Positions 8,492 through 17,854 of a DNA stretch of 64,000 nucleotides are shown piece by piece. The position numbers were made by a program, and so were the translations under genes. The notes beneath the pieces are model-generated. The model saw nothing but the letters and a program-made list of their open reading frames with translations, made no database searches and was not told the origin of the DNA. Each line of letters begins with the position of its first letter. Position 1 is the first letter of the stretch. The stretch is from positions 17,739-81,738 of the forward strand of contig DATGMF010000080.1 in the NCBI GenBank assembly GCA_035293765.1, given 5' to 3'. This DNA comes from DASRHT01 sp035293765 (lineage in GTDB: Bacteria; Chloroflexota; Ktedonobacteria; Ktedonobacterales; Ktedonobacteraceae).

Positions 8492-10219
8492 CTATCGATT
8501 CCTGGACAGAGGAATGTCTCGCAGTAAGAAAGAGGCAATCAGTACTCCAGCGCAGAAAACCAACGTGGCGAAAAAGCCGTCTTTGATGCCTGCAATCAGC
8601 GAGTGCCGAAGCAGATCGGAGATTTGTCCGAAAAAATGCTGCAGCGAGGTGATACTCATGCCCTGTTGTGTTGTCCTTTGAATAAAAGCACGACGATAGA
8701 GCGTATCCGAGAGCATTTGAGGATTGATCGCCTGTCTCACAACCTCAGGCGGCAGCTCTTTCAGCACATCTGGCGGTATGCGCTGCATCACATCACCAAA
8801 AATTGCTCCATTGACAATTGTACCCACCGCTGCCAAACCAAGCATCTGTCCCAGCAGTTTGAGATAATTTACTGCGCTCGTTCCACTTCCCAGGCGAGAG
8901 CGCGGTACCACATTCTGCGCCACCAGCGTAATGACCGAGTAGAACATCCCCAGGCCAACGCCCGCCAGCAACATGGAAAGCATCACAAAGAACAGAGAGT
9001 CTCCAGTATGCACCTGCGTCATCAGAAAGACCCCGGCTGTCAGCAAAGACGCTCCCACGATGGTTACCCGCTGGTAACGGGCCAGTCGGGCAATCACGAT
9101 ACCTGAAATGGCTGAGCCTACGACCATACTCATTGTCAGCACAATCATCAGCAGCCCCGAGACCGTCGCCGTCACGCCCAGCGTGACTTGCAAGAAGAGA
9201 GGCAGGTAAATTGCCAGCCCTGCCAGGGCCATACCAGAGGTCAGCGCAAGCAGCGTATCAGCCGCAAACACGCGATTCCTGAAAAACTCTAACGGCAGGA
9301 TCGGCTCTGCGCTGCGAGACTCTACGAAGAGAAACGCCATATAGAGGATGATCGCCAGGAGCAGCAGCCCGTAGACCTGCGGCGCGCTCCATTCAAAGGT
9401 CTGATCGCTGCCCCAGGTCAATCCCAATTGCAGAGAGATTATCGCCCCTGTTGCCAATGCAGCCCCTGGAAAGTCGATGCGTCGCAGAGCGGCCAGCCCG
9501 CTATAGCGGGTGCTACATACAGAAATGTTGGCAGGGAGGCATACTACCAGCGCAACCAGCACCAGCACGCCAAGCGGGAGATTCACGTAAAAAATCCAGC
9601 GCCAGCGCGTTGTATCGGTAACAAAAGATCCTAGCAGAGGGCCGTGGTCCGTCAGCCAACCACCCAGGGTAGGGCCGACAAGGTTGGAAAGCGCGTAGAC
9701 TGCCCCCATCGCACCCTGCCAGCGAGCTCTTTCAGCAGGTGAAAAGACATCACCAATCACCGTAAAGGCCAGAGCAATCCCCGTTCCTGCTCCAAGTCCT
9801 TGCACCGCACGAAAGATAATAAGCTGATCTATTGTCTGGGCCATGCCCGAAAGAACCGAGCCAAGCAGGAAGATAACCACTCCTGACAGGAGGCACCACT
9901 TCCGCCCAAACTGGTCAGAGAGCTTGCCTATCACCGGCATCATAGTCGCCGAGGCCAGAATATAGGCCAGCATGACCCATGTATAGCGATCAAAGCCCTG
10001 TAATGTCCCGATTATTTTGGGGAGAGCCGGTGCCAGGATGCTTTGATCAAGGGCTTCCAACAAGAGTGTAATCATCAAGGCCGCCATGACGCCAAAGAGC
10101 GCAAACCCGTGCAGACGCACACCACCAGCTTCTTCTTGCGCCGGAAACCCCGGCGCAGGCCCGGTAAAATCCGGGTTATCGGCTCTTTTTGTCGGCTGCT
10201 GCGTAGCTGTGGTAGTCAT
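8492..10219 (-). CDS. MFS drug exporter, DHA2 (14-span) family
   Basis: A 575-residue major facilitator of the EmrB/QacA (DHA2) type. Evidence includes the first-span region LLEALDQSILAPALPKI, the motif A-like GKLSDQFGRKW loop and the motif C region with the GPTLGGWL signature; about 14 spans are visible. The start was moved 15 codons inside the longest frame, to the ATG at 10217-10219, because GAGAGGAA lies at normal distance there. It is the last of three consecutive, dissimilar MFS exporters, so it likely exports the product of the neighbouring biosynthetic genes. Confidence 0.9.
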   Translation of the reverse strand: MTTTATQQPTKRADNPDFTGPAPGFPAQEEAGGVRLHGFALFGVMAALMITLLLEALDQSILAPALPKIIGTLQGFDRYTWVMLAYILASATMMPVIGKLSDQFGRKWCLLSGVVIFLLGSVLSGMAQTIDQLIIFRAVQGLGAGTGIALAFTVIGDVFSPAERARWQGAMGAVYALSNLVGPTLGGWLTDHGPLLGSFVTDTTRWRWIFYVNLPLGVLVLVALVVCLPANISVCSTRYSGLAALRRIDFPGAALATGAIISLQLGLTWGSDQTFEWSAPQVYGLLLLAIILYMAFLFVESRSAEPILPLEFFRNRVFAADTLLALTSGMALAGLAIYLPLFLQVTLGVTATVSGLLMIVLTMSMVVGSAISGIVIARLARYQRVTIVGASLLTAGVFLMTQVHTGDSLFFVMLSMLLAGVGLGMFYSVITLVAQNVVPRSRLGSGTSAVNYLKLLGQMLGLAAVGTIVNGAIFGDVMQRIPPDVLKELPPEVVRQAINPQMLSDTLYRRAFIQRTTQQGMSITSLQHFFGQISDLLRHSLIAGIKDGFFATLVFCAGVLIASFLLRDIPLSRNR

Positions 10220-10260
10220 AGAGATATTCCTCTCTTCTATTTGTTCACTTGCTTGTCTGT

Positions 10261-11664
10261 TCACTCCACCGCTGCTTGCTGCTTACGTAGTGAGCGCAGC
10301 GCCATAATACCCATGACGGCAGCCACGAGAAAAGCCAGTGGACAGGTGCAGAGGAGAGCAAAAACCAGATCGTGGCCGGCCTGGTTATGCAAGAAATGCG
10401 TCCCTGCCGGATCAAGATACCCTGCCAGAATGCCGATGACCAGGGGTGCCAGGGCTGTACCCAGGATGCGCTGGACAAAGAGAGAAACAGCAACGGCGGT
10501 TGCGCGTATTGTAGCGGGAGTCACATCCAGCACCGCCGCCGAAAGTGCTCCAACATGGAGCGTGTTAAAAAGAAAAGCCGGGATGATGAAAGCTAGAAAC
10601 AGTCCTAGATTATGGGTTGTCACCATCACAACCAGCGTGGCGATATTGAGCGGGAACGTGCATACAACGCTGACCACACAAACCAGGATATTCGCACCAC
10701 GATAACGCCGGTTCAGCCTATCAGCCAGGTAGCCACCCACCAGGACACCGATAATAGCCGTAGGTCCGAGCGCCAGTCCAGAAAAGGTCGCCGCCTGCCC
10801 GGACGTCAAGCCCAGGGCGTCCTGCTGTTGCAACAATGTCGGAAAGTACGCTTGCAGCGCTGTAGCAGTGAAGGCCGTCAGTACTCCAAAGATGATCAGA
10901 TACACCAGAGATTTGAGGCGCAGTACAGAGCGCAACTGCGTAAAGACCTCGCCAGGCTTTGTTACAGAGAGATTTTGCGTATGCAGAGATCTGGGGTGCT
11001 GATCCTTCAACGAGCTTGCCTGCCGACGAGCCGGTTCACGCATGCGCCAGGCGGCCAGAGCCAGGAGTACACCAGGAACCATAGTGATGAAGAAAGCCCA
11101 GCGCCACGCGCCATATCCCAGGCCAGCGACTACACCTCCAAAAACCATTCCCAGGATAGGACCGATCAGGGTCGCCAGAGCCAGCCAGCTCATAACTCTT
11201 CCCCGCTGCCCTTCAGGATAGAAGTCGCCAACAAGAGAATTGCTAGCGGGCATGTATCCTGCCTCGCCGACGCCCGTGAACATGCGCGTAAAAAACAGTC
11301 CGAGAAAATTGCCCATCAGGCCTGTTAGCCCGGTTGCCACGCTCCAGACTGCCAGGCATACAGCTATGACACGCGTACGTCGCGCGCGGTCGGCCCAGAG
11401 GCCGACCGGAATGACACTAATCGTTAGAAAGATGGTGAAAGCCGAAGCAAGAAAGCCTATGTCACTAATACTCAGGTGCAGCTCTCTAGCAATCACTGTG
11501 GACGCACTGGTAAACTCGCTACTGTCCAGGCCGTTTAACAGTGTTGCTACAAACAGGACAAACAAGAGGTAGCGCGTTCCGCTCTTCTTCGGAAGCGATG
11601 ATGAGAGAGCTGCCGGTTTTTCTGTTTGTACATCAGTCGTCTCAGGATTAAGAACGCTTTTCAT
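10261..11664 (-). CDS. MFS transporter, 12-span
   Basis: A 467-residue major facilitator with 12 spans. Family signatures are the FLTISVIPVGLWADRARRTR loop (motif A) and TGVGEAGYMPASNSLVGDFYP, which resembles the Spinster-like/hexuronate-type branch of MFS_1. The substrate is unknown. It lies 5 bp after the preceding MFS gene and 41 bp before the following one, all on the minus strand, so it is clearly in one operon with them. Confidence 0.88.
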   Translation of the reverse strand: MKSVLNPETTDVQTEKPAALSSSLPKKSGTRYLLFVLFVATLLNGLDSSEFTSASTVIARELHLSISDIGFLASAFTIFLTISVIPVGLWADRARRTRVIAVCLAVWSVATGLTGLMGNFLGLFFTRMFTGVGEAGYMPASNSLVGDFYPEGQRGRVMSWLALATLIGPILGMVFGGVVAGLGYGAWRWAFFITMVPGVLLALAAWRMREPARRQASSLKDQHPRSLHTQNLSVTKPGEVFTQLRSVLRLKSLVYLIIFGVLTAFTATALQAYFPTLLQQQDALGLTSGQAATFSGLALGPTAIIGVLVGGYLADRLNRRYRGANILVCVVSVVCTFPLNIATLVVMVTTHNLGLFLAFIIPAFLFNTLHVGALSAAVLDVTPATIRATAVAVSLFVQRILGTALAPLVIGILAGYLDPAGTHFLHNQAGHDLVFALLCTCPLAFLVAAVMGIMALRSLRKQQAAVE

Positions 11665-11669
11665 GGTTT

Positions 11670-13094
11670 CTACACCCTTCCCGACATAGTCGGCTCCTGA
11701 AGCCTTGCTGCATTTGCCATTTCTGGCTCATCAGCAGGTGCGCCTTGATTGATCGCTGTACTCATAGCCTTGCTATCGGTGGCGAAGCGACGTACAATGA
11801 TGATCCCACCAACCAGGCAGATAACAGCGGCGACAATGAAGATGGTATCAATAGACGTAAAGGTGATACCCATTACCTGCCCATGAAAGCCCTTGAGCGC
11901 GCCATTGAACAACCAGAGGCTCAAGCCGCCCACCACAAGAGGAGCAATGTTTGTAGTAAAGTCAACAATGGCTCGCACTCGTCCCAGCATATGGCGGGGC
12001 GTTACCCACAGGTAGACCGGAACCGCGGTCACATTTACGCCCATAGTAAGCAGGCTAATCACAAAAATGAGCGCAAAGCCGGGAATTACCAGGGAGGTAC
12101 GGCTCAACACCAGTGCGAATATGCCCATAAGGACGAGCGAATAAGCAAAGATCCGTTTTTCGCCCAAACGCCGGGAAATCAGCCCGAACAGAAGAGAGCC
12201 AAGCGCGAAGGCAGCCCCTACTGTGAGTCCGAGTGCATCATATGAACCCTCGGGGGCCTGGATGGGAGAAGGAGTATAGGCCATATGCAGATTCTGTGTC
12301 ACGAAGGCCGGACCCAGGACGGTCTCTGCGCCATTCCAGATGTTGACCAATGCTAATGTTAGCAGCAGAATAGCCAGGTGCGAATTTTTGAAGCAGAAAG
12401 CTATTCCTTCCTTAAAGTCATGGAAGAGGCCGGTGCGTGGTGCCTGCCGCGGGTATTCTGCCGGGTCGAAGCTTATGTACGTCGTGGCAACAAATGAGAC
12501 AATGTACAGGACCGCATCTAACAGCAATACACCTTGAAGACCGACAAAAGAATAGGTCAGAAGTCCAATCGGCGCGCCAATCATCAGCGCAAGAAAGCTC
12601 GTGGTGAGCAACACACCATTCGCATAGGAGTAATCCTCTTCTTTCACATTATCGGCAAAGAGGATATAGCTGGCAGGAATAGCGAAATGGGTGAGCGTAC
12701 TGATCAAGAATGTCGCTACATAGATGGTTGCCAGGGTGATAGAGGCCATCGCCGGAGTACGATGCGACGCGAGCAAGAAAGCAATGGCGATAGGCACGAG
12801 CGCGCAGCCAGCCCGCAGCAGCGTAGTTACTAGTATGACGCGCTTCGGATTCGTCCAACGGTCTACAAAGACGCCCGCGATGGGGCCTAAGAGGAACAGC
12901 GCGACAAAACCGACCATCGTGATCCCTCTGATAAGAGCAGCGCCCGAGGTGGGATCTTTCGCGATAGAACTAAGAATCCAATACCCGAAGCCCGAAAGCA
13001 AGAGGGCCTCGCTTAACCTCGCGATGGTTCCTCCGATCCAGATCATCGCGAAATTCTTGTTAATGAAAAAAAGTCTTTTCTTGCGGATATCCAT
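11670..13094 (-). CDS. MFS transporter, MFS_3/EntS-like branch
   Basis: A 474-residue major facilitator. The beginning NFAMIWIGGTIARLSEALLLSGFGYWIL and GPIAGVFVDRWTNPKRV match the EntS/MFS_3 branch, which includes siderophore exporters. The ATG at 13094 is preferred; a TTG five codons upstream is too close to the AAAGGA. It is first of the three-MFS operon. Given the salicylate genes at 33-37 kb, export of a salicylate-derived product is a reasonable inference but is not shown. Confidence 0.87.
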   Translation of the reverse strand: MDIRKKRLFFINKNFAMIWIGGTIARLSEALLLSGFGYWILSSIAKDPTSGAALIRGITMVGFVALFLLGPIAGVFVDRWTNPKRVILVTTLLRAGCALVPIAIAFLLASHRTPAMASITLATIYVATFLISTLTHFAIPASYILFADNVKEEDYSYANGVLLTTSFLALMIGAPIGLLTYSFVGLQGVLLLDAVLYIVSFVATTYISFDPAEYPRQAPRTGLFHDFKEGIAFCFKNSHLAILLLTLALVNIWNGAETVLGPAFVTQNLHMAYTPSPIQAPEGSYDALGLTVGAAFALGSLLFGLISRRLGEKRIFAYSLVLMGIFALVLSRTSLVIPGFALIFVISLLTMGVNVTAVPVYLWVTPRHMLGRVRAIVDFTTNIAPLVVGGLSLWLFNGALKGFHGQVMGITFTSIDTIFIVAAVICLVGGIIIVRRFATDSKAMSTAINQGAPADEPEMANAARLQEPTMSGRV

Positions 13095-13210
13095 ACGGTA
13101 TACCTGCAATATCCTTTCTTCTGCTATGAGGCAGAAACTAGCTTACAACGCGATCCTGGGGATCAGTCTAGCGAAATGACATTGCCAGAAGCTAACATGA
13201 GTGGTAAGCA

Positions 13211-13254
13211 GGGCTTTCCGCTTTTGTTGCCTGCATAGGCAAAACGGAAAGCCC
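13211..13254 (-). terminator. Long hairpin between glycosyltransferase and MFS genes
   Basis: The ten-base stem GGGCTTTCCG/CGGAAAGCCC is extended by TTTT/AAAA and GCCT/AGGC. It lies 11 bp after the stop of the glycosyltransferase gene and separates it from the MFS operon. Confidence 0.6.
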
Positions 13255-13264
13255 GCGAGGAAAC

Positions 13265-14467
13265 CTACGAGGTAGAATGACTTTCCACTTTTAGACACAC
13301 GAAATCTCGCAGAGCTTCAGCAGCGGCATGAGCTCCTCCAGCATTTAGCGCATCCTTTTGCATCTGGAGAGCGCGCTGGCGATAAGCAGGATCGCGCAAA
13401 AGCTGCATGGCGGCGTCGCGTAGGGACGTGACAGTAACAGCCTCTTTCTCAAGCAATAAGCCCAGCCCAAGTTCTGCAACCCTTTTAGCAGCTCCCTCTT
13501 GAGAGATTGACTGAGGGATGGTGATGATCGGGAGACCACAGAACATGGCTTCGGCCAGCGTCGTCGAACTGCCTGTGCCGATGAGCAGTGAGGCCCGCTT
13601 CATAACGTCAACCTGAGGTACATAATCACGTACCAGGAAGTTTGCGGGCTGAGGACCTAGATGCAACGATTCCACCGAGCGACCACCGGCGCCGATGACA
13701 ACCTGCACCGGCAGGTCGGCAAAGGCGGCAAAACAGGTGCGGAAGAAGGGGGCATTATCGTTGTAGACTGTTCCCAGCGTGATATAGATGATCGGGTCTT
13801 TGCCAAGCTTCTCAAAAGGAAAGTCAGCCACGCGGGCGCGAGGACCAATAGATGGGCCAACGAAGCAATAGCCCTCGCCGTAGGTATCCCCATTGATCTG
13901 GAAAGAACGAGGCAAAAAGACGATATTGAGCGGGGCTTTGTGCATGAAGATGTCAGCAATGGTAAAAGATGCAATGGGGTAGCGCGCACAAAGCTGCTCG
14001 CTATAATCACGGAAAAGCTTTATCTCCTCCGGTGCAATCTGGTGCGTCTGGAAGAATCGCTTAGTGCGGGAATCACCGATAAAGGTGACACGCGATGCTA
14101 CTTCTGCTAGACCCAGGATTTGAGCAATGAAGCGACCACTGAAGCAGAGAGGATCGCTGTAGATCAGGCAATCGGGCTGCTCAGCCCGCACGCTTTCCAA
14201 AATTTGAGGAATGACCGAGAGACTTTCGCCGATCATTAGAATAGGTACCATCAGTGACTGGCTATGCTCCTGGAAGCGACTGGTGTTCCGCTCCATCTCT
14301 GACTCGTACCCGTAGAATTTCGCGCCCGTCGCTTCCACTGCGCCTTTGTACTTCTCCGTGAGATAATAGACAACGTCATGCCCCTGGTTCACTAGCTCCT
14401 GAACGACAGGAAGCGTGGGATTGATATGGGCATGAAAGGGAATGTTAATAAACGCAAATTTTGCCAT
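13265..14467 (-). CDS. Glycosyltransferase family 1 (macrolide/UGT type)
   Basis: A 400-residue GT-B fold enzyme of the MGT/UGT group that glycosylates natural products with nucleotide sugars. The N-terminal acceptor domain begins KFAFINIPFHAHINPTLPV with the usual FPxxGHxxP-like segment. The donor domain shows GTGSSTTLAEAMFCGLPIITIP in place of the usual HGG-containing motif, and the late QEGAAKRVAELGLG. The start at 14467 is chosen for AAGGAG 6 bp upstream, rejecting a 27-codon extension. The RmlA-type enzyme at 28 kb could supply a dTDP-sugar donor. Confidence 0.88.
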   Translation of the reverse strand: MAKFAFINIPFHAHINPTLPVVQELVNQGHDVVYYLTEKYKGAVEATGAKFYGYESEMERNTSRFQEHSQSLMVPILMIGESLSVIPQILESVRAEQPDCLIYSDPLCFSGRFIAQILGLAEVASRVTFIGDSRTKRFFQTHQIAPEEIKLFRDYSEQLCARYPIASFTIADIFMHKAPLNIVFLPRSFQINGDTYGEGYCFVGPSIGPRARVADFPFEKLGKDPIIYITLGTVYNDNAPFFRTCFAAFADLPVQVVIGAGGRSVESLHLGPQPANFLVRDYVPQVDVMKRASLLIGTGSSTTLAEAMFCGLPIITIPQSISQEGAAKRVAELGLGLLLEKEAVTVTSLRDAAMQLLRDPAYRQRALQMQKDALNAGGAHAAAEALRDFVCLKVESHSTS

Positions 14468-14567
14468 AAACGACTCCTTGCTCATGAGAGCAAACGACTG
14501 CCAGGACCTCCATTGAAAGCAGTCCCTCTGCCTGAACTCTCTCCTCAAGTTTTTATGGTGTTGTCCT

Positions 14568-15386
14568 TCAGGCTTCTACAGCTACCTCACCTTCTCGCTG
14601 CGCAGCATCTATCTTTTCTACTGGAATCTCCGCCGCCAGTTCACCCTCTTCCAAAATCTTTTTAATCTCATTGAGTAAGGTGGCTGCCGTATCACCATTC
14701 CAGAGGCGGTGATCGCCTATAATACCAAGTGTTGCCATAGAGCGCACGGTTGGCTGATTATCTCTGACAACAACCCGATCTTCTACACGCGTAAGTGCAA
14801 GGGCCGCAGTTCCAGGGTAGACAAAGGGGATGCCATAACGCAGGTGAGGCAGGGTTGTAACGTGAAAGGTTCCTATTTTCTCGCGCATGAAGGATAGCTT
14901 TGTTTTCATACGACCGATAAGCCAGCGACGAAGAAAGCTGAACGGAATAACCCGCACCAATTTGCGTGATCTCGCCCTGTTTTCCTCGAACTCTTTTCGC
15001 ACAATGGGCGCCTGCAGCATAACCTCTCTGGCGACCTGCATCAGATCTTTTTGCTCCATGTTGTGTAAGATCATGGTCGGATTACCAGCCATAGCCGCAT
15101 CACTACCAACGGTCAGGCCAAGATCAATCGAGCCTGGATAGACCAGTTGTTTGCCGACTATCAAGCGATTGAATTCAGGATGCCGCATAAAAGCTAGCGC
15201 GGTCGCCCGGATGATCATATGCGTGTAGGTTCCTTTGATGCCGCAGCGCCGCATTTGCGCAATCAGCTCTTGCGTTTTTGTCATCTCTACATCTTCCATG
15301 ACAAAAAAACCAGCAGGCTCCTGCACACGCAATATATCGAAGAACCAGCGATCCGCTCCATCAAGTTGTTCATATCGATCCGTCAT
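14568..15386 (-). CDS. Stand-alone 2-oxoacid dehydrogenase E2-type acyltransferase
   Basis: A 272-residue protein matching the catalytic (CAT-like) domain of dihydrolipoamide acyltransferases. It lacks both the lipoyl and the E3-binding domains, so it is unlikely to work in an ordinary dehydrogenase complex. The active-site motif normally written DHRxxDG reads DHRLWNG near residues 227-233: the His is kept but Asp is replaced by Asn. The middle (about 145-165) carries a basic arginine-rich insertion. Its position beside a glycosyltransferase and a VOC gene suggests an acyl transfer step on a metabolite. The substrate is unknown. Confidence 0.82.
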   Translation of the reverse strand: MTDRYEQLDGADRWFFDILRVQEPAGFFVMEDVEMTKTQELIAQMRRCGIKGTYTHMIIRATALAFMRHPEFNRLIVGKQLVYPGSIDLGLTVGSDAAMAGNPTMILHNMEQKDLMQVAREVMLQAPIVRKEFEENRARSRKLVRVIPFSFLRRWLIGRMKTKLSFMREKIGTFHVTTLPHLRYGIPFVYPGTAALALTRVEDRVVVRDNQPTVRSMATLGIIGDHRLWNGDTAATLLNEIKKILEEGELAAEIPVEKIDAAQREGEVAVEA

Positions 15387-15413
15387 CTTACTGTTTTTCT
15401 CCTGATTTCTGCT

Positions 15414-15839
15414 TTATTGCGGCGCCCCCTCTAGAAAGAGGTGATACCCATTGGGCGTACGCACATGCAACACCCGATACTTCCAATCCTGGCGAGGCAT
15501 GACCCATTCCTCGCGGAACCGTACTCCAGCGTTGGTGAGCAGGTTCTTCGCTACATCGATATCGCTGACGCAAAGGCGCCACGTCACGACACGATCTGGC
15601 ATCAACTGAGTAAAGCCTTTTCCGCGTTCGATACCAAACTCGATAGATCCCTGCGAGACTGCAATGAGGTCCGGGAACTCTGTTTGCTGGCAGGTAAAAC
15701 CCAGGCGCAGATAGAAATCGCGTTCAGCGTCGGGATCATCTACGAAAATGATAGGAATAAGCCGCCCGCATAGTGATGTTTTCTCTCCCTGCTGCGAAAC
15801 TTGCTCTCCCTGAAAGATTTTGTCACTTGCCGTTGACAT
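15414..15839 (-). CDS. VOC-family (glyoxalase/bleomycin-resistance-like) protein
   Basis: A 141-residue vicinal-oxygen-chelate fold protein. The repeat beginning IPIIFVDDPDAERDFYLRLGF and the closing HVRTPNGYHLFLEG are characteristic of PF00903-type proteins. Members act as lyases, dioxygenases or antibiotic-binding resistance proteins. It lies 27 bp upstream of the E2-like gene on the same strand. A self-resistance role is possible because of the export genes nearby, but no ligand can be assigned. Confidence 0.82.
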   Translation of the reverse strand: MSTASDKIFQGEQVSQQGEKTSLCGRLIPIIFVDDPDAERDFYLRLGFTCQQTEFPDLIAVSQGSIEFGIERGKGFTQLMPDRVVTWRLCVSDIDVAKNLLTNAGVRFREEWVMPRQDWKYRVLHVRTPNGYHLFLEGAPQ

Positions 15840-15891
15840 GGTTTCCTCACTTTTTTATGTCTGATAAATTTGCAGCCCAATCTCTCACTAT

Positions 15892-16593
15892 TTATCGCTT
15901 CTTTGATATCACAAGCTCTTTACTATCGAACTCCGCCAGCCGCCCCTGCGCAGTGCGTTGCATCGCAGCATCGTCGCCCCGCGTCAACAGCCGGGTACCA
16001 CACCAGGCGAAGGCTCCATAGCACAGAACAGCAAATGCAATACCTGTCACTGCTGCTACAACCGGATCATCTATAAAACTCACCACACCCAAAAGCGGCG
16101 TAACGATCAGCAGCACGCCTGCCATACGGGGAAAAGTGCGAGCTCGCACGATAGCAATACCAAACATCAGAGGGCCAAAAGTTTGCAGCACCAGCCCTGC
16201 CAGATACCAGTAGAGCGAGGCGCCCGCCGGTGATGAAACGAGAGAAAGCGCCGTTGGGGTATTGGCAAGCCGTGGAAAAATGAAAGCATTGATGGCGGAC
16301 GTCCCAATTTCAAGGGTAGCCAGACCGAGGACCGTCATCAAACAGCCTATCAGCCCCAGCATTGCAGCTTTTGTCGCCCCGGCCTGGAGAACCGCCAGCC
16401 CTGATATTCCCATCAGGAGCGCGACTGCCCCATAGAACTGAAGCATTTGAGCAGGCGTATAGAGCGGCTGCCTATATAAAGCTTGCCCTTGTTGCAGGAA
16501 TAAAAAGCTGACAGTAGAACTAAGCGCCAGCAGGGTTGCGCCGACAATCGTGGCTCCTCCACAAAAACGAAGAAGCGTCCGAGATGGGATCAT
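15892..16593 (-). CDS. Six-span membrane protein, unknown
   Basis: A 233-residue integral membrane protein with about six spans and a cytoplasmic, charged C-terminus. It has an excellent Shine-Dalgarno (AAGGAGG). No family is recognised. It is first in the minus-strand run of VOC, acyltransferase and glycosyltransferase genes and is divergent from the ABC exporter operon, so it may be part of the same export or tolerance unit. Confidence 0.65.
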   Translation of the reverse strand: MIPSRTLLRFCGGATIVGATLLALSSTVSFLFLQQGQALYRQPLYTPAQMLQFYGAVALLMGISGLAVLQAGATKAAMLGLIGCLMTVLGLATLEIGTSAINAFIFPRLANTPTALSLVSSPAGASLYWYLAGLVLQTFGPLMFGIAIVRARTFPRMAGVLLIVTPLLGVVSFIDDPVVAAVTGIAFAVLCYGAFAWCGTRLLTRGDDAAMQRTAQGRLAEFDSKELVISKKR

Positions 16594-16701
16594 GTGTGCC
16601 TCCTTAATAAAATGCTAGAATATCCTTTTTCACCTGCGCTAAACATAGACCCCATCTTTTGCCTTCTACTTACACTTGCGGCAAGCTGCCATTTACAGAC
16701 G

Positions 16702-16746
16702 TGGCAAGTGCCTGGCAATAGAACAAACTGTATATTTCTATACAGG
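16702..16746 (+). promoter_or_regulatory. Possible variant SARP box upstream of the ABC exporter
   Basis: Heptamers TGGCAAG (16702-16708) and TGGCAAT (16713-16719) are spaced by 4 bp, with TACAGG 21 bp further on. The geometry equals the TGCGAAG promoters but the heptamer and -10 differ, so it may serve another regulator or be chance. Confidence 0.35.
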
Positions 16747-16858
16747 TCATACCGGCGCCTCAGCTTGCACGAGGCAGCTACGGTCGATGATCGGCAGTAG
16801 TGAGAAAGGCTGTATATTCCGCTCTACTCATGATGAAAACATAAAGGGAGAAAGCAAA

Positions 16859-17845
16859 GTGCTTATTCAAGAAAGGATCGCAACAGCAGACCAGTTGCCC
16901 GTAACCTTACCAAAAGCAACAGCAGCCATCGCCCTGCGAGACCTCTGCAAGAGCTTTGGTAAGTTCGTCGCCATTGATCATCTTAGCCTGACGGTAGGGC
17001 AAGGCGAAATATTTGGTCTGCTGGGACCAAACGGCTCGGGCAAGACCACCACCATTAATATGATCAGTGGGTTGAGCCTTCCTGACAGCGGTGAAATCAC
17101 TGTGATGGGCTATGATATCCGTCGCCAGGCACGCCAGGTACGCCAGCTCCTCGGCGCTGTTCCCCAGGAAACGGCCCTCTATGAGGAGTTAAGCGCCGAG
17201 ATCAATCTAGATTTCCATGCTGATTTATTCAACATTCCACGTAAAGAGAAAAAAGAGCGTATTACCAGGATTCTCGAACTGGTGCAATTGCTGGACCGCA
17301 AAGATTCGCGCGTCGGGACCTTTTCTGGCGGTATGAAGCGTCGCCTGGCACTGGGACGCGCATTATTGCACAATCCCCAGTTGATCTACCTGGATGAACC
17401 GACGCTTGGCGTTGATGTCCAGGCCAGGCGCGCCATCTGGGATTATATCCTCTCGCTGCGTGAGCAGGGAAAAACTGTGCTGATCACGACCAACTATCTT
17501 GAAGAGGCGCAGGCGCTCTGTGACCGCCTGGCAATTATCGATCATGGCAAACTCATCGCCCTGGATACGCCACAACATCTCAAGCATCTCTATGGCGGCC
17601 AGGTGATCGAGCTTGAGACGATTACGCCTACCGCCTCCGTCTCACAAATTCGAGTCCTCCCTGGGGTGAAGAATGTTATTCAGGAGAACAATCGTCTCAA
17701 GGTAACGACTGAGGGGACCGATGGCCTGGTACCACAGATCATCAACCTGATCTCTCAGGATAGCGAGTTCTGCGATATCGCTGTGCGCGAACCGCATCTA
17801 GACGAGATTTTCTTACATTTAACAGGAACCGCCTTGCGCGATTAG
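16859..17845 (+). CDS. ABC exporter ATP-binding protein
   Basis: A 328-residue ABC ATPase of the DrrA/antibiotic-export type. Walker A GPNGSGKTT, signature FSGGMKRRLALG, Walker B LIYLDEPTLGVD and the H-loop region TTNYLEEAQALCD are all visible. A C-terminal regulatory extension follows. It starts at GTG 16859 because GGGAG lies 8 bp upstream; a 61-codon upstream extension lacks coding character. It powers the two permeases encoded 9 and 1138 bp downstream. Confidence 0.92.
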   Translation: MLIQERIATADQLPVTLPKATAAIALRDLCKSFGKFVAIDHLSLTVGQGEIFGLLGPNGSGKTTTINMISGLSLPDSGEITVMGYDIRRQARQVRQLLGAVPQETALYEELSAEINLDFHADLFNIPRKEKKERITRILELVQLLDRKDSRVGTFSGGMKRRLALGRALLHNPQLIYLDEPTLGVDVQARRAIWDYILSLREQGKTVLITTNYLEEAQALCDRLAIIDHGKLIALDTPQHLKHLYGGQVIELETITPTASVSQIRVLPGVKNVIQENNRLKVTTEGTDGLVPQIINLISQDSEFCDIAVREPHLDEIFLHLTGTALRD

Positions 17846-17854
17846 GAGCAGAAG

